64,000 nucleotides of DNA from an uncultured Prevotellaceae bacterium. GTDB taxonomy: Bacteria; Bacteroidota; Bacteroidia; Bacteroidales; Muribaculaceae. The position numbers were made by a program, and so were the translations under genes. The notes below the pieces were generated by a model, which made no database searches, was not told the origin of the DNA, and saw nothing but the letters and a program-made list of their open reading frames with translations. Shown piece by piece: positions 33,393-42,298 of this stretch; position 1 is the stretch's first letter, and each line of letters begins with the position of its first letter. The DNA is taken from the NCBI GenBank assembly GCA_900318345.1, contig ONKD01000018.1, forward strand, positions 1 through 64,000, written 5' to 3'.

Positions 33393-34469
33393 ATGGATAA
33401 CAAAAAGATTGTTTTAAGCGGAATACGCCCCACAGGGCAACTGCACTTGGGCAATTACCTGGGTGCCTTGAGTAATTTTGTGAAGATGCAAAACGAGGGT
33501 AAGTATGACAGTTATTACTTCATTGCTGACCTGCACGCCCTCACGACCAACCCTGACCCGAAGGAATTGCACACCAACGTGCGCCACATCCTGGCCGAGT
33601 ACCTGGCTGCAGGATTGGACCCTGAGAAATCGACGATTTTCGTGCAGAGTGACATCCCCGAGGTGAGTGAGATGTATCTGCTGCTCAATATGCATGTGGG
33701 CATCGGCGAACTGATGCGCACGGCCGCCTTCAAGGACAAGGCCCGCAAGGCATTAGGCATCACGGCTCCCACCCAGGGTGATGACGACGAGGACGTGGCC
33801 AAGGAAATTATCGGCGCTAGCACCAACAAGCGCGTGAACGCCGGCTTGTTGACCTATCCCACGCTGATGGCTGTGGATATCCTCATCCAGCGCGCCGACT
33901 TTGTGCCCGTTGGCAAAGACCAGGAGCAGCACCTCGAGTTGACCCGCAGGTTTGCCCGCCGTTTCAACTCGTTCTACAAAGTGGACTATTTCAATGAGCC
34001 GCAGAACTTCAACTTTGGCAGCGCACCCGTGAAGGTGCCTGGCCTGGACGGCAGCGGCAAGATGGGCAAGAGCGAGGGCAACTGCATCTACCTCGTGGAT
34101 GACGAGAAGACCATCCGCAAGAAGGTGATGCGCGCCGTGACCGATGGTGGTCCCACCGAGCCCAATATGCCCATGGCTGAGCCTGTGCAGAACCTCTTTA
34201 CCATCCTCAAGCTCGTCGGCACCCCCGACAAGGTTGAGTTCTTCACCGAGGCCTACAACAACTGCTCCATCCGCTACGGCGACCTCAAGAAGGAGATTGC
34301 CGAGGATATCGTGGCAATGACCACGCCCATCCGTGAGCGCATCATCGACATCGAGAACGACAGCGCCTACCTGCACCGCGTGCTCGAGATGGGTGCTGAG
34401 CGTGCCCGTGCCCGTGCTGGCAAGACCCTGGCCGACGTGCGCGAGATCATGGGTATTACCAAGTTCTAA
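33393..34469 (+). CDS. trpS: Tryptophanyl-tRNA synthetase
   Basis: 358 residues from the ATG at 33393 (a TTG two codons upstream is less likely). The class I synthetase signatures are TGQLHLGNYLGAL (HIGH-like, about residues 14-26) and SGKMGKSEGN (KMSKS-like, about 223-232). It charges tRNA-Trp in the cytoplasm. It has its own palindromic promoter and a terminator hairpin, so it is transcribed alone. Confidence 0.95.
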   Translation: MDNKKIVLSGIRPTGQLHLGNYLGALSNFVKMQNEGKYDSYYFIADLHALTTNPDPKELHTNVRHILAEYLAAGLDPEKSTIFVQSDIPEVSEMYLLLNMHVGIGELMRTAAFKDKARKALGITAPTQGDDDEDVAKEIIGASTNKRVNAGLLTYPTLMAVDILIQRADFVPVGKDQEQHLELTRRFARRFNSFYKVDYFNEPQNFNFGSAPVKVPGLDGSGKMGKSEGNCIYLVDDEKTIRKKVMRAVTDGGPTEPNMPMAEPVQNLFTILKLVGTPDKVEFFTEAYNNCSIRYGDLKKEIAEDIVAMTTPIRERIIDIENDSAYLHRVLEMGAERARARAGKTLADVREIMGITKF

Positions 34470-34479
34470 TAATTTGGCA

Positions 34480-34506
34480 TTGGACCAATTAGACTAATTA
34501 GTCCAA
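34480..34506. terminator. Hairpin after trpS
   Basis: TTGGACCAATTAG (34480-34492) pairs with CTAATTAGTCCAA (34494-34506) at 12 of 13 positions with almost no loop, then TTT. It is probably a terminator, although the lack of a real loop means a cruciform or protein site is possible. Confidence 0.5.
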
Positions 34507-34530
34507 TTTGACCAATTCGACCCACTAGCC

Positions 34531-35241
34531 ATGAAAGGTTACATCGAGGACGAGGAATTTGGAAAAATCATTGTGGAACTGCGCCGGGGCATGACCTCGG
34601 TGCGGTTCACTTATCGTCCTGATGGTCACCTGCTCATGCGGGCTCCGTTGGGTACCTCGCTCACAGGCTTGCAGCGCATGGTTGATGTCAACCGCGACCA
34701 GCTGCGCCTGTTGCCCCATCCTGTAGTCCCCGATATTGCTGTTGGTCAGGTCATCGATTGCTTCCGGTGTCGCGTGGTCATCGATGCCGCTAATGCGCTG
34801 CCTCATCATGTGGGCACCCGCTGGGAGGGCGATACCCTGCGCGTGAGCCTCCATGCCGATGAAGACCTGACTGACTTCCGCATCAAGAAGTTTGTCTCGG
34901 GTATGATAGGGGAGGCGATGGGGTATAATGCCGTCAAGGTGCTGTTGCCCTATGCCCGAAGTGTCGCTAATAGCCTGGGATTGAAACCCGCCAGCATGGA
35001 GATTGGGCGCGGGATGCGCAAACTGGGGCACTGCACATCGCGCAACGTCATCCAGCTGTCACGCAATCTCATGTTTATGCCCGAGGAACTGGTGCGCTAC
35101 ATCATCTGCCATGAGCTGGCCCACATCACCCACAAGAACCACTCGCCCCAGTTCCACGCCCTGTGCGACAAGTACTGCGGAGGTAAGGAGAAAGCCTTGG
35201 AGCGCAAACTGCGCCAGTTCCGTTTCCCTATTGTCATGTAG
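34531..35241 (+). CDS. YgjP/DUF45-type zinc metalloprotease
   Basis: 236 residues. The C-terminal region has YIICHELAHITHKNHSPQFH: HELAH is the HExxH zinc site, and a third ligand is expected in the downstream His. The N-terminal part (FTYRPDGHLLMRAPLGTS) and KLGHCTSRNVIQLSRNLMFMP match the YgjP-like metallopeptidase family (DUF45, close to SprT/M48 folds). Substrates are unknown. It begins 61 bp after trpS. Confidence 0.85.
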   Translation: MKGYIEDEEFGKIIVELRRGMTSVRFTYRPDGHLLMRAPLGTSLTGLQRMVDVNRDQLRLLPHPVVPDIAVGQVIDCFRCRVVIDAANALPHHVGTRWEGDTLRVSLHADEDLTDFRIKKFVSGMIGEAMGYNAVKVLLPYARSVANSLGLKPASMEIGRGMRKLGHCTSRNVIQLSRNLMFMPEELVRYIICHELAHITHKNHSPQFHALCDKYCGGKEKALERKLRQFRFPIVM

Positions 35242-35393
35242 GCTTTAGGCTTATTGTTGACGTGGGGTTGATGGGATAAAGCCATCAAGGGAATAACTCA
35301 CTGAATAATAGAAAATTCTGGATTGATGAGGCAAAAAGCTTCATCAAACTGGCGTTATTTGCTGTCAGGTATGAAAATCTCAATGTTTTTTTG

Positions 35394-35401
35394 TAATTTT
35401 G
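35394..35401 (+). promoter_or_regulatory. -7 element of the C10 peptidase gene
   Basis: TAATTTTG fits TAnnTTTG. The start codon is 74 bp downstream. A weaker hairpin at 35322-35345 (TTGATGAGGC / GCTTCATCAA) may end the preceding transcript. Confidence 0.5.
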
Positions 35402-35474
35402 CAACCCATGTATTAGTCATTGTACCTTGCAACGATGGCCATCCTTTGATTTATTAATTAACCTACTATAAAAT

Positions 35475-37862
35475 ATGAGAAAATTATTGTTTTGTGCCTT
35501 GCTGTTGTTGGCGATGATGCCAGCGATGGCTGCTGATGTTGATGTTGCTCAGGCTCGTGCCACTGCGACGCTTTTTTGGCAAGATTTCGCGCCCTCGGTG
35601 CGTCGTGGCGCTCCCGCTGCGGTAGCCGATGTGAAATTGGTTCACACCGAGGTCAATCCCTCGCATGGCGACCAGGCTGTTTATTATATCTTCAATAGTG
35701 ACCGAGGCTTTATCATCGTTGCTGGCGACGACCGTGCACGTCAGATCCTGGCGTGGGGCGATCGTCCGTTGGACATCGCAACGATGCCCGAGAACATGAA
35801 AAACTGGCTCAGCACTTACAAGCGCCAGATGGTTTTCCTGCAGGAACGCCCCGACATAGAGGTTGATGCACCACGCATCACAAGCCGATCGACCACGCCA
35901 ACTATTCTCCCGATGCTCACGGCCATGTGGGACCAAGCGGAGCCTTACTGGAACCACTGCCCCAAGGTCAACGGCGAGTATTGCGTGACGGGCTGTGCCG
36001 CCACATCATTGTCGATGGTGTTTCACTACTGGAAATTCCCTGTTGAGCCGACGCCTCCAGTTCCGGCCTTTAACTACACCGTCAGTTTGCCCGAGTTGCC
36101 TTCCATCACATTTGATTGGGACAATATGCTCGACGAGTATGTCGAGGGTAACTATAACGAGGCCCAGGCCGATGCCGTGGCTTGGCTGATGCGCTACATC
36201 GGCCAGGAGGAGCACATGGATTATTCGGTGGACGGCAGCGGTGCTAAGGGCGAAGATATCTTGCGCACGATCAAGTTTTATGGCTATGACGAGGAGGCCA
36301 AACTGCTGACGAAGTCCCTGGCCGACAACTTCGGCAATGAGATGCAGCAGATCTATAGCGACGAGGAATGGGCCGCTATGCTCCAGAATGAGTTGTTCGA
36401 GGGCCGCCCCGTGGTGTATTGTGCCTTTGACTACAATAGCCAACGCGGGTGGAGCGGCCATGCTTTTGATGTGGACGGTTATAATGCCGATACCGACACC
36501 TATCATGTGAATTGGGGCTGGAGTGGCCGCGGCAACGGCGACTTTGCATTAAATGCCTTCAGTTACAGGGACTACTCGTTCAATATTGAGCAGCAGATGA
36601 TAGTGGGAATCCATCCGCCCATCACCACGCCAACCATCATTGTGGCACCCCGCCGCATTGATATGGAGGCTTTTGTGGACCAGAATTCGACGGCCACATT
36701 TGTTGTCAATGGCAAGTTCCTGACCGATGACGTGGTTATGACCGTTGATGACGCTGACGGCGTGTTCACGCTGGATGCCACCAGCATTGCCCTCAATGAC
36801 CTGGATTCAGGAAAGGTCGTTACCGTGACCTATGCGCCGCTGGCGAGCGGTAGCAACACCGCCACCATCACGTTGAGCAGCCCTGAGGCCGAGGATGTGA
36901 CCATTACCTTGAGCGGAACGGCTACCCTGGATGTGTACACCCCCGTGATGCTTCCCGCTGACAGTGCCCACATCGGCTTGACTGAGTTCCTTGCTGAGTG
37001 GACCGACGAAACTGCAAGCAAGTATGTAAACAGCTATACCCTCGAGGTGAATACCAGGCCCGGCTTTACCCTCATCGGTGAGGCTGACTGGAGCGGCATT
37101 GAGGAGGAATCTGGCAACTATGCAAACTATCCCGAGGAGTTGTTGCCCCAGGGTTGGACATTCAGCGGCACTGGCCTGTGGTGTGAGCAGGGCGGTATTT
37201 CCATCAACAACAAGAGTTCGCTGATTTCACCGATGTATGACCTGTCGGGCTATGAAAAGGTGACTGTTGTCGTCAGGGCCAAGTCCACGATGAGCCAGAG
37301 CAGTTCAAAATTCATTGTCTCGACGAGTGCGGGTCAGCAGGAGTTCTCAGCTCCTGGCGGTGCCCCATTCACCGACTATGTGGCTGTGCTTGACTGTAGC
37401 GAGTTGGACCAGGTGACCATCGCCGGTAAGAGCAGTTTCCCCGCATTCCAGAGCATTAAGGTCTATGCTGGCGAGAATGACCAACTCCTGATGCGTGCAG
37501 TAGCCGAGGAAGGCGATGCCGATTATCGCCTCATCACTGGCATTACCGACAGGAATTACGCTGTCACAGGTCTTGCCGCTGGCGGATCCTTCTATTACAG
37601 GGTCAAGGCGCATTACATTGACGGCACCATCAGCCCGTGGAGCAAGAGCCGCTATGTGGTCTTGTCGGGCAGCGGCCACGACTACCAGGTTGGCGATGTG
37701 AACCACGACGGCGCGCTAAACATTCAGGACGTGAGCGACCTCATCAGCTATTTGTTGTCCGGTGGCGAAATCTGTGCCACCTGTGCCGACGTCAGTGGCG
37801 ATTCACGCATCAGCATTGAGGATGTGGCTGATCTCATCAGCATCTTGCTGGAACTTCATTAA
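35475..37862 (+). CDS. C10-family (streptopain-like) secreted cysteine peptidase with dockerin-like tail
   Basis: 795 residues: signal peptide (1-19); an N-terminal prodomain (about 20-140); then the C10 catalytic domain with nucleophile Cys174 in YCVTGCAATSLSMVFHYW and His329 in WSGHAFDVDGY, followed by HVNWGWSGRGNGDF. Residues about 390-485 are an Ig-like domain, about 530-680 resemble a choice-of-anchor J (MAM-like) domain, about 680-735 fibronectin-III, and the last 60 a duplicated dockerin-like module (GDVNHDGALNIQDVSDLISY; ADVSGDSRISIEDVADLISI). Relatives include SpeB and interpain A, which cut host proteins. No T9SS tail is seen. Confidence 0.9.
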   Translation: MRKLLFCALLLLAMMPAMAADVDVAQARATATLFWQDFAPSVRRGAPAAVADVKLVHTEVNPSHGDQAVYYIFNSDRGFIIVAGDDRARQILAWGDRPLDIATMPENMKNWLSTYKRQMVFLQERPDIEVDAPRITSRSTTPTILPMLTAMWDQAEPYWNHCPKVNGEYCVTGCAATSLSMVFHYWKFPVEPTPPVPAFNYTVSLPELPSITFDWDNMLDEYVEGNYNEAQADAVAWLMRYIGQEEHMDYSVDGSGAKGEDILRTIKFYGYDEEAKLLTKSLADNFGNEMQQIYSDEEWAAMLQNELFEGRPVVYCAFDYNSQRGWSGHAFDVDGYNADTDTYHVNWGWSGRGNGDFALNAFSYRDYSFNIEQQMIVGIHPPITTPTIIVAPRRIDMEAFVDQNSTATFVVNGKFLTDDVVMTVDDADGVFTLDATSIALNDLDSGKVVTVTYAPLASGSNTATITLSSPEAEDVTITLSGTATLDVYTPVMLPADSAHIGLTEFLAEWTDETASKYVNSYTLEVNTRPGFTLIGEADWSGIEEESGNYANYPEELLPQGWTFSGTGLWCEQGGISINNKSSLISPMYDLSGYEKVTVVVRAKSTMSQSSSKFIVSTSAGQQEFSAPGGAPFTDYVAVLDCSELDQVTIAGKSSFPAFQSIKVYAGENDQLLMRAVAEEGDADYRLITGITDRNYAVTGLAAGGSFYYRVKAHYIDGTISPWSKSRYVVLSGSGHDYQVGDVNHDGALNIQDVSDLISYLLSGGEICATCADVSGDSRISIEDVADLISILLELH

Positions 37863-37910
37863 ATCCGTCTGATACATCGATTGCTACTTAACAAGGACTC
37901 GACAAAGCGG

Positions 37911-38082
37911 GTGTGTCATAATTGCAATGTCGCTACATATATCGGCCTACGGCCGAGAAATTTAAACAAATTATTAAAAAAAATTAAATAAAAATTTTAT
38001 TTGTTCTAATTTTAATACAAAATTTGTTTTAATTTCCCGCCCGAAGGGCGGTTATAAATCCAGCAGATCAATTATGACACAC
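37911..38082. mobile_element. MITE-like element, 172 bp, perfect 14-bp inverted ends
   Basis: The ends are GTGTGTCATAATTG (37911-37924) and its exact complement (38069-38082). Inside are a CGGCCTACGGCCG hairpin, a long AT tract, and the block AATTTGTTTTAATTTCCCGC with a CCCGAAGGGCGG-type hairpin. It has no coding capacity. I see no clear target duplication. A truncated copy lies at 33108-33201 and a relative at 5890-6010. No transposase with such ends is in the window. Confidence 0.75.
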
Positions 38083-38218
38083 TCTCTTTATCGGGCTCTT
38101 GTTAGACTATGATTTTATAAATGAACGCAACAGGGCCCCCAACGGCTCATCAATGACTTTAAATCTGCGGAAATTTCCTGCAAATTTAAAATCCAATTTT
38201 AAAATTGTACAACTTTTC

Positions 38219-38249
38219 TTGCAAATTTAAAGTCGGTATTATACCTTTG
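38219..38249 (+). promoter_or_regulatory. Promoter of the AAA_14 ATPase gene
   Basis: TTGC (38219-38222), a 19-bp spacer and TACCTTTG (38242-38249) fit the consensus. TGCAAATTTAAA occurs twice, around 38179 and across the spacer start at 38220, and could be an operator. Confidence 0.65.
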
Positions 38250-38270
38250 CAGTCAATAATTGTAGAGGTT

Positions 38271-39431
38271 ATGATACTACGCACATTACAGGACACACTT
38301 GAGCACTATGCGGCCAAGTACCCGATTGTCACATTGACTGGTCCACGTCAGTCAGGTAAGTCCACATTATTGAAACACGCATTTCCCGCTTATCGGTATA
38401 TATCACTAGAGGATATAGATATGAGGGAGTTTGCCACCAATGACCCTCGCGGTTTTCTCAATTCGTTTCCTGGTCAAGTGATATTGGATGAGGCGCAGCG
38501 TGTCCCCTCATTGTTTTCCTATCTGCAGACCCACGTTGACAAGGCAAATGAGTCAGGTATGTATCTGCTAGCGGGTTCCCACAATTTCCTGTTGATGGAA
38601 AGTGTTAACCAATCCCTTGCGGGTAGGACTGCCATTCTCAAATTACTGCCATTTTCACGACGCGAGATGCAAGATGGCGGAGTTTTGCCAGAATCCATTA
38701 ATCAGCAGATTTACTATGGAGCATATCCTCGCTTGTTTGACAAAAATCTGGCACCTGATGAGTTTTATCCCTTCTATATTCAAACCTATGTAGAACGTGA
38801 CGTAAGGCAACTGAAAAACATTGGAGACTTGAGCCGATTCATACGTTTCATCAAATTGTGTGCAGGTCGCATCGGTCAATTGCTGAATATGTCTTCATTA
38901 GCTGTAGAATGTGGTGTCTCAGTACCCACTGTCACATCATGGCTATCGGTGCTCGAGGCCAGTTATATTTGTTACTTGCTCAGGCCTGACTGGAATAACT
39001 TTGCCAAGCGGCTAGTGAAATCACCCAAACTATATTTCTATGATACGGGATTAGCTTGTTCATTGCTCGACATTAAGTCACCTGATCAACTAGACCTTCA
39101 CTTTTCAAGAGGAGCACTGTTTGAGAATCTAGTGATAAATGAATTCTTGAAAAAGTCATGGAATAAGGGACGCGAGACTGATTTACGCTTCTGGCGAGAC
39201 AGTCTGGGTAACGAGGTTGACTTGATAGTTTATGACGGACTTGAGCCGCAAGCCTATGAGATCAAGTCGGGGGCGACATTCCAGTCCAGCTATTTTAATG
39301 GCCTTAATAAATGGGCAGCACTTTCTAGGGTAGACGCCAGTGTTCTCCATGTTATCTATGGTGGCACAATGGGCATTACCACCGCCAACGGTCAACTGAT
39401 GACCATCGACGACATCGATAAAACGCTATAG
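38271..39431 (+). CDS. AAA_14 / DUF4143 ATP-binding protein
   Basis: 386 residues from the ATG at 38271. Walker A GPRQSGKST lies at residues 24-32, Walker B VILDEAQRVP near 75-84, and the sensor LLAGSHNFLLMESV near 102-115. The C-terminal DUF4143 domain includes the helix-turn-helix-like MSSLAVECGVSVPTVTSWLS and a PD-(D/E)XK-like stretch (EVDLIVYDGLEPQAYEIKSG). These solitary ATPases are very common in gut Bacteroidales and are often acquired horizontally; their function is unknown. The gene is more AT-rich than its neighbours and sits next to a MITE-like element. Confidence 0.88.
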   Translation: MILRTLQDTLEHYAAKYPIVTLTGPRQSGKSTLLKHAFPAYRYISLEDIDMREFATNDPRGFLNSFPGQVILDEAQRVPSLFSYLQTHVDKANESGMYLLAGSHNFLLMESVNQSLAGRTAILKLLPFSRREMQDGGVLPESINQQIYYGAYPRLFDKNLAPDEFYPFYIQTYVERDVRQLKNIGDLSRFIRFIKLCAGRIGQLLNMSSLAVECGVSVPTVTSWLSVLEASYICYLLRPDWNNFAKRLVKSPKLYFYDTGLACSLLDIKSPDQLDLHFSRGALFENLVINEFLKKSWNKGRETDLRFWRDSLGNEVDLIVYDGLEPQAYEIKSGATFQSSYFNGLNKWAALSRVDASVLHVIYGGTMGITTANGQLMTIDDIDKTL

Positions 39432-39494
39432 TTCTATTAACGAGTTTTACCGATATTCTGAAAAGAGAGTTTAACAGTTTTGTGTGATTCTCTC

Positions 39495-40571
39495 TTAATG
39501 GATGGTGACCTGGGTGGCGCCGAAGCCGTACTCGCGGAAGCTGGCGTCCTGGGCGGTGCAGCGCGGGTAACGGCGTTTGAGCTCGCTGAGCAGGTGTTGA
39601 CGCAACTTGCCCTCGCCCTTGCCGTGGATGAAGACGATGCGCTGGCCCCGCTTGTTGATGTTGGCGTCCATCACCTCGCGGAACTTGTCCATCTGATACT
39701 CAAGGATGGCTCCGGGCGTCATGCCGTTGAGGTTATCCATCAACGATGAGATGTGCAGGTCCTGGACGATGATGCCGTTGTTGTCCACCTTTTTCTGCAC
39801 AGGCTTGCGCTGCGGGCGGTCAAGGCGCTTTTTCTCCTTCATGGCACGCTCAAGATCACCGCTGTCGATGTGCATCTGTCGCGCGGGACGGTCATTGGTG
39901 ACAATCTCCACGGCGATAACGGGCACGTCAAAGTAAGGATTCTCGTGGAAGCAGTGCAGTTTGTAGAACTTGGTCACGTCGAGGCGCTGCTCGACGAGGG
40001 CGGGATTCTTCAGCTTAAAGCCCTTGCCCTGCTTGAAGGCGACATACTGCACGGCAATGTGGGTCATGTCGTTGAGGTCATCGTGACCAAACTCTTCGAG
40101 TTGTACCTGGATGTTAGGCTCGACGATGCCGTGATAGCGGGTAATCCACTCGCCCTCACCGTCACCGCGGGTCATGTAGGTGAAATAGAGGAAATAGTTT
40201 GAGTCATTGACCAGCGAGGCATAGAAGGTGGTGGTGTTCAAGTGCTTGATTTCGCGGGCCTCATAGGCAAGCACCACGTTGAGCACCTCACCCTCGGGGG
40301 CCTCCTCGACGGGCAACACGGGCTCGGGTGCCGGCTGAGGCTTGGGCGCGGGCTTGTCGGGCTCCACTTGGCGTTTGCGGATATCCAACGGGCGCTCATA
40401 GGCCGACGCTTGGGTTCCGGCTTGTCCCACGACCACCAGGTCGCGCTCCAATGCAGGGCGCTCAAAGCCGTCCTCATCCTCCACATAGACGGTCTTGCCG
40501 TCAATTCTGGACACTCTGCCTCCTCCCACGTCATTGAGGAAGCGCACGATATCGTTAACTTTTACACTCAT
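39495..40571 (-). CDS. DUF2027 and Smr-domain protein
   Basis: 358 residues. The N-terminal SH3-like region (VKVNDIVRFLNDVGGGRVSR) belongs to DUF2027, the middle (about 100-240) is a conserved beta domain, and the C-terminus (about 285-358) is a Smr domain with VFIHGKGEGKLRQHLLSELK (the HGxG nuclease motif reads HGKG). Smr domains in MutS2-like proteins nick branched DNA or, as recently shown for MutS2, act on collided ribosomes. This Bacteroidetes form lacks the MutS part. A -7 box TACCTTTG is seen upstream on the minus strand. Confidence 0.85.
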   Translation of the reverse strand: MSVKVNDIVRFLNDVGGGRVSRIDGKTVYVEDEDGFERPALERDLVVVGQAGTQASAYERPLDIRKRQVEPDKPAPKPQPAPEPVLPVEEAPEGEVLNVVLAYEAREIKHLNTTTFYASLVNDSNYFLYFTYMTRGDGEGEWITRYHGIVEPNIQVQLEEFGHDDLNDMTHIAVQYVAFKQGKGFKLKNPALVEQRLDVTKFYKLHCFHENPYFDVPVIAVEIVTNDRPARQMHIDSGDLERAMKEKKRLDRPQRKPVQKKVDNNGIIVQDLHISSLMDNLNGMTPGAILEYQMDKFREVMDANINKRGQRIVFIHGKGEGKLRQHLLSELKRRYPRCTAQDASFREYGFGATQVTIH

Positions 40572-40747
40572 GGTTGTTGCATTTTTTTAGGCTGCAAAGG
40601 TACTAAAAATGTTTCAGTTTTATCCTTATTGCTCGATTGGATAAACAAAATCTTGCGCCATGCTCCATGGTCAGCATTCCCAGATGGCATCTTCTGAAGT
40701 TATCAAGAACATTTAACAGGAACTTGCCACAGCGCATCGACTTAAGG

Positions 40748-41626
40748 TCAAATGGATGATACTGAGTTCTCGGTCTGTGTGGCCGTCACGTTGATAGGGG
40801 AGCGGTCCTTGGTGAGGAGGGCAATTTGTTTCACGCTGTAATAAAGAAGGGCAATTCCCACTAATAGCAAGGGAATTGATGTTCTCAGTGGCAATGATGC
40901 ATCATCCTCGGACAAGGCGTCCGATGAAGCAAAAATGGAAAATATATATCCGGGAACAAATGCTAGAGAGTTATAAAGGGCGTGAATCAGGATTCCGGGC
41001 CAAATGCAGCGTGTGCGGTAGTACAACCATCCGACAAGGATTCCGAAGCAAGAAAAGAACAATGTGTAAAGCGAGAAATGTGGAATCGCAAATATAATCG
41101 CCGAAATCACGATTGCGAACCAGGGATTCCAATCCTTTTCCAGCAATCGCCGTTCAATGGCTCCCCTGAAGATGGCCTCCTCGACGAGAGGGGCAAGCAT
41201 ACAGCCAGAGATGATGTCTATAAAATTTAAGGTATCAGGACCAGAGTCCTCTCCAAATATTAAGATATTCCATTCATCAATAACGGGGAAAATCATCATC
41301 ATCATTATGTCGAACAGCAGGCACCCCACGCTTGCCACGGCAGCCCAGAGGTACAATTGCTTTTTAGAAAAGCCATCGCCAAATTGATAACCGAAACTGA
41401 AACTGTAATTGGTGTATTTTCGTTTCAAGAACACGTAGATGGGCAATAATTGTGAGGCGACCATTAATGATAATGAACTAAGCCATGAGCCGTCCATCAT
41501 GTCTTTATCACTATAGGTGAAACCCGGGATGCAATAGCTGGCTATTTTATAAATCACTGTAAGTGAGGCAAAACCAGCAAGGACTAAAAGGGCGTATAGG
41601 AAAAAGTATTTTAAAGCTGCTTTCAT
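40748..41626 (-). CDS. CPBP-family intramembrane glutamic protease
   Basis: 292 residues from the ATG at 41626, where a membrane helix follows at once; an upstream in-frame start adds 16 unlikely residues. About eight transmembrane segments. The ABI/CPBP motifs are LVEEAIFRGAIERRLLEK (EExxxR, near 160), HFSLYTLFFSCFGILVGWLYYRT (F..H motif region) and ILIHALYNSLAF (HxxxN/D). Family members include CaaX proteases and bacteriocin-immunity proteins. No peptide or bacteriocin gene is adjacent. Confidence 0.82.
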   Translation of the reverse strand: MKAALKYFFLYALLVLAGFASLTVIYKIASYCIPGFTYSDKDMMDGSWLSSLSLMVASQLLPIYVFLKRKYTNYSFSFGYQFGDGFSKKQLYLWAAVASVGCLLFDIMMMMIFPVIDEWNILIFGEDSGPDTLNFIDIISGCMLAPLVEEAIFRGAIERRLLEKDWNPWFAIVISAIIFAIPHFSLYTLFFSCFGILVGWLYYRTRCIWPGILIHALYNSLAFVPGYIFSIFASSDALSEDDASLPLRTSIPLLLVGIALLYYSVKQIALLTKDRSPINVTATQTENSVSSI

Positions 41627-41747
41627 TATAGATGGTGGGTATAAAGATTGTTTAATAGCATCGCAAAAGTACAAAAAAATGCTGATTGATGAAATATTGG
41701 GAACGCTAGTAGCGTTACATTTAGAAACAGAACATAATTAGATTGAG

Positions 41748-42203
41748 ATGAAGAAAATTACTTTATTGCTAGTGTTGCTGGTATCAGCACTGATGGGTTT
41801 TGCACAGGAGGCCATCGAAGTGGCCCCCGCACAGATTACTGAAGTTGAGGGTTATAACCCTGCTGCCAAGCGGGTTTATGCGCAGTTGTCGTGTGAGGAA
41901 CAGTTGTTCAGCACCAAGGTGAAGGTGTCGATTGATTTTGGCCAAAGCACATCGTGGCTCTCCTCGATGAGCGAGTCGCGCCTTGTTGACCGCAACGGCA
42001 AGGAAATCAAGTTCAACTCGATGATTGACGCGTTGAACTACCTGACGCAGTTTGGCTGGCGCTTCGCCCAGGCCTACGTTGTGCCTAAGGGCAGCGGCGG
42101 TGACGTTGGTGGCACCACCTATTGGATTCTCTACAAGGACGTGGACGACTACAGCCAGATTACCGAGGGCTTCACCACCAAGCGCCAGCAACGCGGCAAC
42201 TAA
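41748..42203 (+). CDS. Small secreted protein of unknown function
   Basis: 151 residues with a clear signal peptide (MKKITLLLVLLVSALMGFAQ). The mature ~130 residues contain CEEQLFSTKVKVSIDFGQ, SMIDALNYLTQFGWRFAQAY and VGGTTYWILYKDV, a small mixed alpha/beta domain seen in many Bacteroidales exported proteins. I do not know a function. It converges with cydB, with a hairpin between them. Confidence 0.7.
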   Translation: MKKITLLLVLLVSALMGFAQEAIEVAPAQITEVEGYNPAAKRVYAQLSCEEQLFSTKVKVSIDFGQSTSWLSSMSESRLVDRNGKEIKFNSMIDALNYLTQFGWRFAQAYVVPKGSGGDVGGTTYWILYKDVDDYSQITEGFTTKRQQRGN

Positions 42204-42239
42204 TAGACTGTTGCCTATATAATCTCATTACAGAAAATC

Positions 42240-42278
42240 AATCCGTGGCACCCATCAATTCATTGGATGCCACGGATT
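42240..42278. terminator. Bidirectional hairpin between the small secreted gene and cydB
   Basis: AATCCGTGGCA (42240-42250) pairs with TGCCACGGATT (42268-42278); a short inner CCA/TGG stem continues it. Located between convergent genes. Confidence 0.7.
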
Positions 42279-42298
42279 TATACCTAAGGCCTAAAGCC

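Noticed and set aside
40748-41626. Possible bacteriocin-immunity locus from the CPBP protease
   Set aside because: No precursor peptide, ABC exporter or processing enzyme lies nearby.
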